Shown in pieces: positions 16,481 through 25,275 of a stretch of DNA of 64,000 bases. The notes under the pieces are model-generated. The model was given only the letters and a program-made list of their open reading frames with translations, was not told the origin of the DNA and made no database searches. Each line of letters begins with the position of its first letter. The first letter of the stretch is position 1. This DNA is from Nocardioides albus (GTDB lineage Bacteria > Actinomycetota > Actinomycetes > Propionibacteriales > Nocardioidaceae), in NCBI RefSeq assembly GCF_014648255.1, contig NZ_BMQT01000006.1, positions 124,001 through 188,000 on the forward strand, given 5' to 3'. The translations under genes and the position numbers were made by a program.

Positions 16481-17503
16481 CTACTCGGTCTCGGCCTTCG
16501 TCGGCCGCTCGAGCATCTCGTCCAGGATCTCGCTGACGGTCTTGGCACCGGACACGACATCGTCGACGTACTGTGCCAGCGGAACGTCCACCCCGACCTT
16601 CGCCGCAAGCTCGCGCAGCGAGTGGGAGGATTTGGCACCCTCGGCGACCTGGTGGCTGGAGGCCAGGATGTCGGCGGTGGTCATGCCCTTGCCGAGCTTC
16701 TCCCCGAACGTACGGTTGCGCGAGAGCGGCGAGGAGCAGGTCGCGGCCAGGTCACCCAGACCGGCGAGACCCATCAGGGTCATCGGGTTGGCTCCCAACT
16801 GCATCGCCAACCGTGCCGTCTCGGCAAGACCTCGGGTGATCAGCGACGCCTGGGTGTTGTCTCCGAACCCCATCCCGGCGGCCATCCCGGTGGAGATCGC
16901 GACCACGTTCTTGTAGGCCCCGCCGATCTCGCAGCCGACCACATCGGTGGAGGTGTAGGGGCGGAACGCGGGCGAGTGCACCCGCGCCTGGATCGTCTTG
17001 GCGACATCCTCGTCGGCGCACGCCACCACACCGGCGGCGGGCTCGCGACGGATGATCTCCTTGGAGAGGTTGGGGCCGCTGACCACGGCGATCCGGTCCG
17101 GACCCGCCCCGGTGACATGGGCGATGACCTCACTCATCCGCTCCAGGGTGCCGAGCTCGACGCCCTTCATCAGCGAGACCAGCGGCACGTCCTTCGGCAG
17201 GAAAGGCGCCCAGTCGGTGAGGTTCTTGCGCAGCGTCTGCGACGGCGCCGCGAGGACGACCAGATCAGCGCCGTACGCCGCCTTCTCGATGTCATGGGTG
17301 GCGCTGATGTTGTGCGGCAGCTCGGTGCCGGGGTGGTACTCGGGGTTCTCATGGGTGTCGTTGATCGCCGCCGCGACCTCCTCACGCCGCGCCCACATGG
17401 TGACGTCGTTGCCGGCGTCGGCGAGGATGACCGAGAACGCGGTGCCCCACGAGCCCGCTCCGAAGACCGCTACCTTGCTGTTCGCTCGCTTACGCTCGCT
17501 CAA
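16481..17503 (-). CDS. gpsA: Glycerol-3-phosphate dehydrogenase [NAD(P)+]
   Basis: GpsA reduces dihydroxyacetone phosphate to sn-glycerol 3-phosphate, the backbone for phospholipids. The 340 residues contain the dinucleotide motif VFGAGSWGTA (13-22), MKGVE, SGPNLSKEI, GAYKNVVAISTGMAAGMGFGDNTQASLITRG with the catalytic lysine, and GLAGLGDLAATC. The only usable start is TTG 17503, which overlaps the plsC stop in the string ATTGA, so it is probably made by translational coupling. With the upstream acyltransferase it forms a two-gene phospholipid-precursor operon, ended by the hairpin at 16439-16474. Confidence 0.96.
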   Translation of the reverse strand: MSERKRANSKVAVFGAGSWGTAFSVILADAGNDVTMWARREEVAAAINDTHENPEYHPGTELPHNISATHDIEKAAYGADLVVLAAPSQTLRKNLTDWAPFLPKDVPLVSLMKGVELGTLERMSEVIAHVTGAGPDRIAVVSGPNLSKEIIRREPAAGVVACADEDVAKTIQARVHSPAFRPYTSTDVVGCEIGGAYKNVVAISTGMAAGMGFGDNTQASLITRGLAETARLAMQLGANPMTLMGLAGLGDLAATCSSPLSRNRTFGEKLGKGMTTADILASSHQVAEGAKSSHSLRELAAKVGVDVPLAQYVDDVVSGAKTVSEILDEMLERPTKAETE

Positions 17504-18264
17504 TTGCTGTCCTTCTTCTTGGTCTTGCGGGGGTCGCCGGTCGCATTCACCCCGGCCTTCTTCGGGTCGAAGAGCTCACCGGGCGGCTCCTCGCCCCTGA
17601 TGTCGGCCACCAGGCCGACGATCGCCTTCATGATCCGGTCGGTCGCCTCGTTGATGACACCAGTGGTGTGATCCTGGACCTCGAGGTCCTTCAGGTCCAC
17701 CGGGTCACCGATCTTCATCTGGATCATCTTGCGACCGATCAGATGCGGCTTGAGAGAGTACGCCGGAAGGAGCTCCTGGGCTCCCCACTGTCCCACCGGG
17801 TAGACCGGGGCACCGGTCGCGAGCGCGATCCGAGCCGCGCCGGACTTGCCGCGCATGGGCCAGCCGGTGGGGTCCTTGGTGATCGAGCCCTCGACGTAGA
17901 CGACCACGATGCTGCCGTCGTTGACGGCCTTGACGGCCGCGTCGAAGGCCGAGGCGCCGGCCTTACGGTCCACCGGGATCTGTCCGGCGGCCCGCAGGAA
18001 CTTGCCCAGCGGGCCCTTGAACAACCCGGCCTTGGCCAGGTAGCTCGGCCTACGTCCGTAGTCCCAGACGATGTGCGCTGCGGTGAACGGGTCGATCTCA
18101 GAGACATGGTTGAGCGCGAACACCGCTCCCCCGCTCTCCGGGATCTTCTCGCCGCCGTCCCACTCGTGCTTGGTGGTCGCGAGAAGGGCGGGCTTCACGA
18201 TGCCGACGGCCACGACCCATGGCCAGCCGACCTTGCCCTCCTGGAACTTCCGGTACTTTCCCAC
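17500..18264 (-). CDS. plsC: 1-acyl-sn-glycerol-3-phosphate acyltransferase family protein
   Basis: PlsC-type enzymes esterify the sn-2 position of lysophosphatidic acid at the membrane. The 254-residue protein has the NHVSEID motif (H-x4-D catalytic pair) near residue 50 and the VVVYVEGSITKD substrate motif (EGS) around 120. A single hydrophobic region lies near the N-terminus, and the tail is Lys-rich. The start is GTG 18264; no good ribosome site is visible. Overlap with gpsA, which supplies glycerol-3-phosphate, agrees with the role. The true acyl acceptor (LPA or another lysolipid) is not proven. Confidence 0.88.
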   Translation of the reverse strand: MGKYRKFQEGKVGWPWVVAVGIVKPALLATTKHEWDGGEKIPESGGAVFALNHVSEIDPFTAAHIVWDYGRRPSYLAKAGLFKGPLGKFLRAAGQIPVDRKAGASAFDAAVKAVNDGSIVVVYVEGSITKDPTGWPMRGKSGAARIALATGAPVYPVGQWGAQELLPAYSLKPHLIGRKMIQMKIGDPVDLKDLEVQDHTTGVINEATDRIMKAIVGLVADIRGEEPPGELFDPKKAGVNATGDPRKTKKKDSN

Positions 18265-18324
18265 CAGGGCAGGTTACCGGGCCGTATCCGCGAGGTTGTG
18301 AGACACCTGTCAGGATCTACCCTG

Positions 18325-18966
18325 ATGCCCGCACCTGCACCCGGTTACGTCGTCCTGCTGCCCGTCAAGCCTCCGGCGCGCGGCAAGTCCCGGCTGGTCG
18401 GTATCGAGTCGCACGAGCGGGCCGATCTCGCCCGCTCGTTCGCCCTCGACACCGCAGAGTCATGCCTGACCGCCACCCGCGTCGGCGCCGTTCTGGTGAT
18501 CACCGACGACTCCTACTTCGCCGCCGACGTCGTCCGTCTCGGAGCCGACGTCATCCCCGACGGGGTCAGCGGCGACCTCAACGAGACCCTGGTGCAGGGT
18601 GCACGCGAGGCCCGGCGCCGCTGGCCGGGACTCCGACCGGCCGCCCTGTGCGGCGACCTGCCCGCGCTGCGTGCCGCCGACCTGGACGCAGCCCTGGCTG
18701 CCACGGAAGGGTCCGGGGCTGCGTACGTCGAGGACGCGGCGGGCGGGGGCACCACCCTCTACACCGCGCCCCACGACCTGTTCCGGCCCGCGTTCGGCCC
18801 CGGGTCCGCGGCCGCCCACGGTGCCGGCGGCGCTCGCCCGGTGGAGGGCGCCCTCAGCTCGCTCCGCCACGACGTCGACACTCTCGAAGACCTCGAGGCC
18901 GTACGCAGGTTGGGGCTGGGGCCGCGTACCACGCTGGCGTCGGTGCGGGTCGGCAGCTCCGGCTAG
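18325..18966 (+). CDS. fbiD: Phosphoenolpyruvate/2-phospho-L-lactate guanylyltransferase (F420 biosynthesis)
   Basis: FbiD (CofC family) activates phosphoenolpyruvate or 2-phospholactate with GTP for coenzyme F420 assembly. The 213-residue protein shows the characteristic LLPVKPPARGKSRL near the N-terminus, VLVITDD, LNETLVQGA, and the CGDLPALRAADLDAAL core of the nucleotidyltransferase fold. The start ATG 18325 follows AGGA nine bases upstream. It is divergent from plsC. Its TAG stop shares the tetranucleotide CTAG with the stop of the H1-like gene on the other strand, so the two genes end on the same bases. No other F420 genes are in the window. Confidence 0.9.
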   Translation: MPAPAPGYVVLLPVKPPARGKSRLVGIESHERADLARSFALDTAESCLTATRVGAVLVITDDSYFAADVVRLGADVIPDGVSGDLNETLVQGAREARRRWPGLRPAALCGDLPALRAADLDAALAATEGSGAAYVEDAAGGGTTLYTAPHDLFRPAFGPGSAAAHGAGGARPVEGALSSLRHDVDTLEDLEAVRRLGLGPRTTLASVRVGSSG

Positions 18967-19958
18967 GCGTCGCTCGACGGGCTCTCGGGCTTGGTCGTCG
19001 GGTCGGTCGAGCCGGATCCCGTCGAGTCCCCAACCGTTGAACCCTTCGTCTCATCCGTCTGCTGTGCGGGCGGCTGCTGTGCGGGCGGCTGCTGCGCGAG
19101 CGGCTGCTGCGCAGGTGCCTTCTTGGCCGGCGCCTTCTTTGCGGGTGCCTTCTTGGCTGGCGTCGTCTTCGCCGCGGTACTCATCTGCTGCGCAGGGGTC
19201 TTGTCGGCCGTCGTCTTCTCCGCCGCAGTCGTCTTCGTAGGGGCCTTGTCGGCCGTCGCCTCGTTCGCCGCAGTCGTCTTCGCGGGAGGCTTCTTTGCTG
19301 GGGTCTTCTTCGCGGGAGCCTTCTTGGCCGTCGTCTTCTTGGCCGTCGTCTTCTTGGCCGTCGTCTTCTTGGCCGTCGTCTTCTTGGCCGTCGTCTTCTT
19401 GGCCGTCGTCTTCTTGGCCGTCGTCTTCTTGGCCGTCGTCTTCTTGGCCGTCGTCTTCTTCGCCGGCGTCGTCTTCTCGGCCGCGGCCTCAGAGGCCTCG
19501 ACTGGGGTCACCGCGGCAGCCTTCTTCGCGGGGGCCTTCTTGGCGGGGGCCTTCTTGGCGGTCGTCTTCTTCGCCGCGGTGGACTTCGCCGTCGTAGACT
19601 TCTTGGCCGGGCTCTTCTTGGCCGGGCTCTTCTTGGCCGCGCTCGTCGTCGCAGCGGTCTTCTTCGCGGACGCCTTCTTGGCGGCAGTCTTCTTCGCCGG
19701 CGCCGGCTCCTTCACCGGCGTAGGCGTCTTGGCGGAGCTCGCCGCCTGCTTCGGCGCGGTCTCGACCGGCTCGACGGCCTTGGCCGGCGCCTTGCGGCCC
19801 GGCCTCGGCAGCTTGACCTTCGGCACGGAAGGGACCTTCACCTTGCCGGAGACGACGTCGGCAACCAGCTTGCCCGCCGTGCCCGTCACGGTGCCGACTA
19901 CCTTCCCGGCCTGCTTGCTCGCATCAGCTACTCGTTTTCTCACCACCCGATCGACCAT
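18963..19958 (-). CDS. Histone H1-like Lys/Ala/Pro-rich repeat protein
   Basis: From ATG 19958 the product has 331 residues. A short N-terminal region (about 1-80: [20 protein letters not shown]...) has no HU fold. The rest is low-complexity KKxxAKK, TTAKK and APAKK repeats ending in a Pro/Gln tract and an acidic tail. Nine perfect AKKTT units are encoded by the 15-bp tandem repeat at 19321-19455. Such tails bind DNA or RNA non-specifically and condense the nucleoid, as in the C-terminus of actinobacterial HU. In Streptomyces this position between fbiD and leuD holds, as I recall, the HU gene hupS; here the HU domain is absent. Nucleoid binding is inference. Confidence 0.78.
   Translation of the reverse strand: MVDRVVRKRVADASKQAGKVVGTVTGTAGKLVADVVSGKVKVPSVPKVKLPRPGRKAPAKAVEPVETAPKQAASSAKTPTPVKEPAPAKKTAAKKASAKKTAATTSAAKKSPAKKSPAKKSTTAKSTAAKKTTAKKAPAKKAPAKKAAAVTPVEASEAAAEKTTPAKKTTAKKTTAKKTTAKKTTAKKTTAKKTTAKKTTAKKTTAKKTTAKKAPAKKTPAKKPPAKTTAANEATADKAPTKTTAAEKTTADKTPAQQMSTAAKTTPAKKAPAKKAPAKKAPAQQPLAQQPPAQQPPAQQTDETKGSTVGDSTGSGSTDPTTKPESPSSDA
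19321..19455. repeat. Nine perfect 15-bp tandem repeats inside the H1-like gene
   Basis: The unit TTCTTGGCCGTCGTC is repeated nine times without any change, encoding AKKTT on the minus strand. Perfect identity at third positions implies recent expansion by slippage or recombination. Copy number probably varies between strains. Confidence 0.95.
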
Positions 19959-20097
19959 AGGCCATACCCACACATTCGATACATACCGACAGCATGTGAA
20001 CACGCACTGTTCACCGGAACTCTCCTGATCCTCCGGTGCGCGCCGGTTAGCGTGGAAACACTCAGGGCAGGACGAGGAAGGTACGACCATCACTGAC

Positions 20098-21288
20098 GTG
20101 CACATCGACGAGGAGAAGCCGGCCGTGGTGCTCGAGGAGCCGCAGACCACGGTGAGGCGAAGCCGCGCCGGGATCCCGTTCTCCGCCTGCATCGCCCTCG
20201 CGCTGATCGCCTCGGTGACGTGGCTGGCCGTCCATACCGCCCGGCTCGCCGAGGGCCGGACCAGCGCCAGCACCCCTGCCCCGGCGCCACCTGCTCCGAC
20301 GGTGCGCAACAGCGAGCCCACCATCCCGGCGACGTACGCCGACCTGCCCATCGGACCCGCGACGACCCTGCCGTTCGTCGACCGTGCCGGCCGGCTCCAG
20401 CTGGGCGCGAAGCCGCAGAAGGTCTACGGCTCACAGATGAGCGTGGCCGGGTGGACGGTGCTGATGTACGAGAGCGCCACCGAGCCCGGCCCGGTCTGGA
20501 TCGCGCGACGCGGGAAGACCATCCAGATCCCCGGACTGTGGACCCAGCCGGTCCTGAGCAAGGACGGCACCCAGCTCTTCGCTCTCCAGCAGACCGGAGA
20601 CACCGCTTCCGCCCTGGTCGCGGTGGACACCACGACGGGCGAGGAGACCGGCCGGCTGACGCTCGAAGGGACCCCTGTCGGCACCGCCGTGCTCGGCACC
20701 GACCGCACTCGCGCCTACTTCCGCACCGGACTCGTACCGGCACCGCCGGCGGCACCCGGAAACTACGGCGAGCTGGCCGTCTCCAGCCCGCCGGTGACGG
20801 CCTGGCACCCCGACAAGGGGACCCGGCGGATCTCGCTACCGCTCGACTACCAGCAGCTGATCCCGCTGAGCCGCGGCGTACTCCTCTACAACCCTGGCGA
20901 GTGGGAGGCCCGTTTCGCCGCCATCGAGGCCGACGGCAGCCTCACCCAGCCCGGCGTCCATGCGCCGTTGCCCGGTTCGGTCGCCGACTCCCCCGACGGC
21001 TCGATCGTCGCCATCGCCCGCAACCCCAGCGACCCCGGGATGATCAGCTACGGCGCCGAGCGCGGCATCGCCGTCAACATGAGCACCTCCGAGCACATCG
21101 ACCTGCGCGTACCCGACTCCGTCGAGAAGGTCTACGTCGCCGGCTTCGAGTCCGACCGCAGCGTCGTCCTCCGCACCGCCACCGCCTCCGAGTCCTGGTA
21201 TCTCCGCTGCTGGGTCGACACCGGCTCCTGCGACCGCATCACCGGATCCCAGCGTGGCGCCGACGGCCGCCAGATCCACCTCCCCTAG
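20098..21288 (+). CDS. Membrane-anchored protein of unknown function, possible beta-propeller
   Basis: The 396-residue protein has a basic cytosolic N-terminus, one transmembrane helix (about residues 27-46, FSACIALALIASVTWLAV), a Pro/Ala-rich linker, and an exterior domain. That domain contains recurring beta-strand patterns (PVLSKDGTQLFALQQTGDTASALVAVDTTTGEETGRL, GSVADSPDGSIVAIARNPS) suggestive of a propeller fold. I do not recognise the family. The GTG at 20098 is taken as start. However, AGGAAGG lies seven bases before an in-frame ATC at 20089, so an ATC start is possible. It is divergent from the H1-like gene and convergent with leuD. Confidence 0.7.
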   Translation: MHIDEEKPAVVLEEPQTTVRRSRAGIPFSACIALALIASVTWLAVHTARLAEGRTSASTPAPAPPAPTVRNSEPTIPATYADLPIGPATTLPFVDRAGRLQLGAKPQKVYGSQMSVAGWTVLMYESATEPGPVWIARRGKTIQIPGLWTQPVLSKDGTQLFALQQTGDTASALVAVDTTTGEETGRLTLEGTPVGTAVLGTDRTRAYFRTGLVPAPPAAPGNYGELAVSSPPVTAWHPDKGTRRISLPLDYQQLIPLSRGVLLYNPGEWEARFAAIEADGSLTQPGVHAPLPGSVADSPDGSIVAIARNPSDPGMISYGAERGIAVNMSTSEHIDLRVPDSVEKVYVAGFESDRSVVLRTATASESWYLRCWVDTGSCDRITGSQRGADGRQIHLP

Positions 21289-21293
21289 CCCGC

Positions 21294-21427
21294 AGTGACG
21301 TCACGGCGGACGGCCGAAACGTCACTGCGGTCGGCCGAGTTGGCAACGTTGTGCCAACTCGACCGACGTACGTGACGTCTCGGCCGACGTACGTGACGTC
21401 TCGGCCGACGGGGGCGACTTCTCGGCG
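21294..21427. repeat. Inverted arrays of 21-bp repeats around a 28-bp hairpin centre (copy 2)
   Basis: Units start at 21294 (degenerate) and 21315, both carrying ACGTCAC at the same offset. A 28-bp centre (21336-21363) contains GAGTTGGCA...TGCCAACTC. Inverted units begin at 21364, 21385 and 21406, again 21 bp apart. Period, centre length and core sequence match the element at 9472-9664. It too lies where two genes converge, here the membrane protein and leuD. Confidence 0.85.
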
Positions 21428-21431
21428 AGGC

Positions 21432-22037
21432 TCAGGCGTGCAGCGTGACCGGCTTGAAGGAGGGCCGGGTCGCCTCGTACGTGGCGATGTCGTCCTCGTG
21501 GGAGAGCGTGATGCCGATGTCGTCGAGGCCCTCGAGGAGGCGCCAGCGGGTGTAGTCGTCGATGTCGAAGGAGTCCTCGATGGCGTCGGGACCCTCGCCG
21601 GCACGGACGGTGCGCGACTCCAGGTCGACCGTGATCTGGGCACCGGGGTTGTCGTCGAGGTGGTCCCACAGCTTCTGGACGACCTTCTCGTCGACCTTCG
21701 CCGCCAGCAGACCGGCCTTGCCGGAGTTGCCGCGGAAGATGTCGCCGAAGCGAGAAGAGATGACCACGCGGAAGCCGTAGTCCATCAGCGCCCAGACGGC
21801 GTGCTCACGCGAGGAGCCGGTGCCGAAGTCGGGGCCGGCGACGAGGACGGAGGCCCCGGCGTACGCCTCGTTGTTGAGGACGAAGGTCGGGTCGTTGCGC
21901 CACGCGGCGAAGAGGCCGTCCTCGAAACCCGTGCGGGTCACGCGCTTGAGGTAGACCGCTGGGATGATCTGGTCGGTGTCGACGTTGCTGCGGCGCAGCG
22001 GTACGCCGGCGCCGGTGTGGGTGGTGAACTTGTCCAT
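21432..22037 (-). CDS. leuD: 3-isopropylmalate dehydratase small subunit
   Basis: LeuD is the swivelling domain of isopropylmalate isomerase, which with LeuC converts 2- to 3-isopropylmalate in leucine synthesis. The 201-residue protein shows [18 protein letters not shown] near the N-terminus and [17 protein letters not shown], the substrate-binding loop. The start is ATG 22037, 17 bp after the leuC stop on the same strand. The two subunits are co-transcribed. Confidence 0.97.
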   Translation of the reverse strand: MDKFTTHTGAGVPLRRSNVDTDQIIPAVYLKRVTRTGFEDGLFAAWRNDPTFVLNNEAYAGASVLVAGPDFGTGSSREHAVWALMDYGFRVVISSRFGDIFRGNSGKAGLLAAKVDEKVVQKLWDHLDDNPGAQITVDLESRTVRAGEGPDAIEDSFDIDDYTRWRLLEGLDDIGITLSHEDDIATYEATRPSFKPVTLHA

Positions 22038-22054
22038 GTCAGGGCGCTCCGTGT

Positions 22055-23467
22055 TCAGGCTCGGGCGAGCGTCAGGTCGGCGGGCGAGGAGAGGGTGCCG
22101 CGTACGGCGGTGGCGGCAGCCACCTCCGGCGAGACCAGGTGGGTGCGACCGCCCTTGCCCTGGCGACCCTCGAAGTTGCGGTTGGACGTGGAGGCCGAGC
22201 GCTCGCCGGGGGCGAGGGTGTCGGGGTTCATGCCCAGGCACATCGAGCAGCCCGCGCCACGCCACTCGGCACCGGCGTCGAGGAAGATCTTGTGCAGACC
22301 CTCCTCCTCGGCCTGCAGGCGCACCTTGGCCGAGCCCGGGACGACCAGGAAGCGGGTGCCGTCGGCGACCTTGTGCCCCTGGATGATGTCGGCGGCCGTA
22401 CGCAGGTCCTCCATTCGCCCGTTGGTGCAGGAGCCGAGGAAGACGGTGTCGATGTGCACCTCGCGCATCGGGGTGCCGGCCTCGAGACCCATGTAGGTCA
22501 GCGCCTTCTCGGCCGCGATCTTCTCGTCGGCGTCCTCGAAGTCGTCGGGGCTCGGGACGGCAGCGCCCAGCGGGACGCCCTGGCCCGGGTTGGTGCCCCA
22601 GGTGACGAACGGGGTGACCTCGGCGGCATCGATCGTGATCTCGCGATCGAAGACGGCGTCCTCGTCGGTGACCAGGGACTTCCAGTGCGCGACGGCCTGG
22701 TCCCACTCGGCGCCCTTCGGGGCCTCGGGCTTGTCCTTGATGTAGGCGAAGGTGGTCTCGTCCGGTGCGATCATCCCGGCCTTGGCGCCCCACTCGATCG
22801 ACATGTTGCAGATCGTCATCCGAGCCTCCATGGAGAGCTCGCGGATGGCCTCGCCGCGATACTCCACGATGTAGCCCTGGCCACCGCCGGTGCCGGTCTT
22901 GGCGATCAGGGTGAGGATCAGGTCCTTGGCGCTGACACCGTCGGGCAGCGCGCCGTCGACCGTGACAGCCATCGTCTTCGGCTTGTCCTGCATCAGCGTC
23001 TGGGTCGCCAGGACGTGCTCGACCTCAGAGGTGCCGATACCGAACGCGATCGCGCCGAAGGCACCGTGCGTGGAGGTGTGGGAGTCGCCGCACACGATGG
23101 TCATGCCCGGCTGGGTGAGCCCCAGTTGCGGGCCGACCACGTGGACGATCCCCTGCTCGGCGTCGCCGAGGGGATGGAGACGTACGCCGAACTCCTCGGC
23201 GTTCTTGCGCAGCGTCTCGACCTGCGTGCGGCTGACCGGGTCGGCGATGGGCTTGTCCCAGTCGACGGTCGGGACGTTGTGGTCCTCGGTGGCGATGGTG
23301 AGATCGGGGCGGCGCACCTTGCGGTCGGACAGGCGCAGACCCTCGAAGGCCTGCGGACTCGTCACCTCGTGGATGAGGTGAAGGTCGATGTAGAGAAGAT
23401 CAGGCTCTCCCGCGCTCGACCGGACGACATGCTCGTCCCACACCTTCTCCGACAAGGTCCTGCCCAT
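22055..23467 (-). CDS. leuC: 3-isopropylmalate dehydratase large subunit
   Basis: LeuC is the aconitase-type [4Fe-4S] subunit of isopropylmalate isomerase. The protein is 470 residues from ATG 23467 (GGAG eight bases upstream); an extended reading upstream is not conserved. Visible are [53 protein letters not shown], and cluster cysteines in FLGSCTNGR and [10 protein letters not shown]. Together with leuD it forms an operon facing the regulator ndgR, the standard actinobacterial arrangement. Confidence 0.98.
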   Translation of the reverse strand: MGRTLSEKVWDEHVVRSSAGEPDLLYIDLHLIHEVTSPQAFEGLRLSDRKVRRPDLTIATEDHNVPTVDWDKPIADPVSRTQVETLRKNAEEFGVRLHPLGDAEQGIVHVVGPQLGLTQPGMTIVCGDSHTSTHGAFGAIAFGIGTSEVEHVLATQTLMQDKPKTMAVTVDGALPDGVSAKDLILTLIAKTGTGGGQGYIVEYRGEAIRELSMEARMTICNMSIEWGAKAGMIAPDETTFAYIKDKPEAPKGAEWDQAVAHWKSLVTDEDAVFDREITIDAAEVTPFVTWGTNPGQGVPLGAAVPSPDDFEDADEKIAAEKALTYMGLEAGTPMREVHIDTVFLGSCTNGRMEDLRTAADIIQGHKVADGTRFLVVPGSAKVRLQAEEEGLHKIFLDAGAEWRGAGCSMCLGMNPDTLAPGERSASTSNRNFEGRQGKGGRTHLVSPEVAAATAVRGTLSSPADLTLARA

Positions 23468-23575
23468 GACTCGATCTCCATCTGGCATCTTTGGTCTGTA
23501 GTGGCCGGTGGCGGGTCGAGCGTTGAATCTCGAAATCAGATCCGCCACTTCCAGTCTGCTGTTCCGAGCGTAACG

Positions 23576-23604
23576 TTGCATCTCAGGTTCTGAGAAGTTA
23601 GTCT
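23576..23604 (+). promoter_or_regulatory. Predicted leaderless promoter of ndgR with embedded operator palindrome
   Basis: A -35-like TTGCAT (23576-23581) and a -10-like TAGTCT (23599-23604) are spaced by 17 bp. Six bases separate the -10 from the ATG at 23611, and no Shine-Dalgarno sequence is present, so the mRNA is probably leaderless. The spacer contains a perfect palindrome, TCTCAG-GTT-CTGAGA (23581-23595). This is a natural candidate operator for NdgR on its own promoter and possibly on the divergent leuCD promoter. Confidence 0.6.
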
Positions 23605-23610
23605 TGCGAT

Positions 23611-24333
23611 ATGGACAGTTCCAGTGGTGTAGGCGTTCTCGACAAGGCCGCTCTCGTGCTCACAGCGCTCGAGTCCGGCCCGGCGACCCTGGCGGGTCTG
23701 GTGGCAGGAACAGGGCTCGCCCGCCCGACCGCACACCGGCTCGCGGTCGCGCTCGAGCACCACCGTCTGGTCGCCCGCGACATGCAGGGCCGCTTCGTTC
23801 TCGGTCCGCGCCTGGCCGAGCTGTCCGCCGCCGCCGGCGAGGACCGGCTCCTCGCCACCGCCGGGCCCGTTCTGGCGCGTCTGCGCGACATCACCGGCGA
23901 GTCGGCGCAGCTGTGGCGGCGCCAGGGCGACTTCCGGGTCTGCGTCGCCGCCGCCGAGCGTCCCTCCGGTCTCCGCGACACCATCCCCGTCGGCTCCCAG
24001 CTCACCATGCGCGCCGGGTCGGCCGCTCAGATACTGATTGCCTGGGAGGACCCCGAGCGCCTCCACCGCGGTCTGCAGAACGCCGCCTTCTCCGCGGCCG
24101 CCCTCTCCGGTATCCGCCGGCGCGGCTGGGCGCAGTCGATCGGCGAGCGCGAGGCCGGTGTCGCCTCGGTGTCCGCTCCCGTCCGCTCCCCCGGAGGCAA
24201 GGTCATCGCCGCCGTCTCCGTCTCCGGCCCTCTCGAGCGCCTCACCCGCCAGCCCGGCAAGATGCACGCCCCCGCCGTCCTCGCCGCCGCCGACCGACTC
24301 TCGGAGTCGCTGCGGCGGGCTGCCGCGGAGTAG
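23611..24333 (+). CDS. ndgR: IclR-family regulator, NdgR/LtbR type
   Basis: This is a 240-residue IclR-family protein: an N-terminal winged helix-turn-helix (about 8-60, [46 protein letters not shown]) and a C-terminal effector domain. In Streptomyces and corynebacteria the orthologue beside leuCD controls branched-chain amino acid genes. The position here, divergent from leuCD with a 143-bp gap, is the same. Translation probably begins at the first base of the transcript. A perfect 28-bp palindrome follows the stop. Confidence 0.93.
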   Translation: MDSSSGVGVLDKAALVLTALESGPATLAGLVAGTGLARPTAHRLAVALEHHRLVARDMQGRFVLGPRLAELSAAAGEDRLLATAGPVLARLRDITGESAQLWRRQGDFRVCVAAAERPSGLRDTIPVGSQLTMRAGSAAQILIAWEDPERLHRGLQNAAFSAAALSGIRRRGWAQSIGEREAGVASVSAPVRSPGGKVIAAVSVSGPLERLTRQPGKMHAPAVLAAADRLSESLRRAAAE

Positions 24334-24342
24334 CGGCGCCGG

Positions 24343-24370
24343 ATGCTCACCGAGGTACCTCGGTGAGCAT
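24343..24370. terminator. Bidirectional terminator, perfect 28-bp palindrome
   Basis: Fourteen-base arms, ATGCTCACCGAGGT and its exact complement, abut without spacer. The palindrome starts ten bases after the ndgR stop and ends one base before the lipoprotein-gene stop, so it can serve both converging transcripts. Confidence 0.75.
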
Positions 24371-24796
24371 TCAGCCGCAGATCTCCCGCACCGCCTCGCG
24401 CACGGCCCGGAAGTCATCCGCACTCGTCCGACTCTCTGCCGACCCGACGATCACGGCGACGCCGTAGTCGTCGAAGAGCCGGGGCTCGGCGTCCTCGAGG
24501 TCGCCGGTGACCAGCACGACGACCCCGGCGGCGGTGCTCTCGGCGAACCGGACCGACCAGGTCGGCTGTTGGAGGCCGCCGACACGTTCGATCGTGTCCT
24601 TCGCCCGCTCGCTCGAGACGTCCTGGTCGCAGGTCACCCGCCCGTTGACCAGGAGCTCGCTCTCATCGACCGCGGGCTCGACGGGCTCCGTGACCGGCTC
24701 CTGCCCACACCCGGCGAGAGCGGCAGCGAGCGCGACAGCCGAGAGCGACGTACGCCATGACTGAGCTCTCGACCACCACGACTGCGGGCTCGGCAT
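24371..24796 (-). CDS. Small predicted lipoprotein
   Basis: The 141-residue product starts at ATG 24796. It has a signal sequence ending in a lipobox LAGC (residues about 25-28: SAVALAAALAGCGQEP), so it should be lipid-anchored outside the membrane. An acidic linker leads to a small domain of roughly 100 residues with one further pair of cysteines (CDQ, ICG end). I do not recognise the fold. Its start overlaps the ogt stop as TGATG, so translation is coupled to the alkylation-repair operon, although a repair role is not obvious. Confidence 0.8.
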   Translation of the reverse strand: MPSPQSWWSRAQSWRTSLSAVALAAALAGCGQEPVTEPVEPAVDESELLVNGRVTCDQDVSSERAKDTIERVGGLQQPTWSVRFAESTAAGVVVLVTGDLEDAEPRLFDDYGVAVIVGSAESRTSADDFRAVREAVREICG

Positions 24797-25275
24797 CAGA
24801 AGAGGGCACCGCTCTCCAGACCCAACAGGGCCGTCTTGCGCTCCAGGCCACCGGCGTAGCCGGTCAGGGAGCCGTTCGCGCCGATCACACGGTGGCACGG
24901 GATGACGATCGGGATGGGGTTCCTGCCGTTGGCGAGCCCGACGGCGCGGGCGCCGTGGCCGGTCATGGCCATGCGGCCGGCGATCTCACCGTAGGAACAG
25001 GTGGTGCCGTACTCGATCTTCTGCAGCTGCTCCCAGACCCGCTCCTGGAACGGGGTCCCTGCCGGCGCCAGCGGAAGATCGAAGAAGGTCCGATCCCCGG
25101 AGAAGTACTCCGCGAGCTGCCGGGCGCACTCGATGAGCAACGGGTCCGAGTCGGACCGTTCGCCACGAGGCCGCCCCTCGGCGTACAGAGCCGGCATGAA
25201 GTCGATCGCGGTGATCGCGCCGTCCTGCGCGACCAGCCTCAGCTCGCCGACGGGCGAGTCGATGATTGTCCACAT
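24796..25275 (-). CDS. ogt: Methylated-DNA--protein-cysteine methyltransferase
   Basis: Ogt removes methyl groups from O6-methylguanine by irreversible transfer to its own cysteine. The 159-residue protein has the DNA-binding helix region CSYGEIAGRMAMTGHGARAVGLANGRNP and the active-site PCHRV, with Cys127. The start ATG 25275 has GGAGGAA upstream and overlaps the stop of the Ada-AlkA gene as TGATG. Pairing with an Ada-type sensor and glycosylase makes an adaptive-response operon. Confidence 0.96.
   Translation of the reverse strand: MWTIIDSPVGELRLVAQDGAITAIDFMPALYAEGRPRGERSDSDPLLIECARQLAEYFSGDRTFFDLPLAPAGTPFQERVWEQLQKIEYGTTCSYGEIAGRMAMTGHGARAVGLANGRNPIPIVIPCHRVIGANGSLTGYAGGLERKTALLGLESGALF

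Noticed and set aside
19314..19460. CRISPR-like tandem repeat
   Set aside because: The 15-bp units abut without spacers and stay in the reading frame of a Lys/Ala-rich protein. They are coding repeats.
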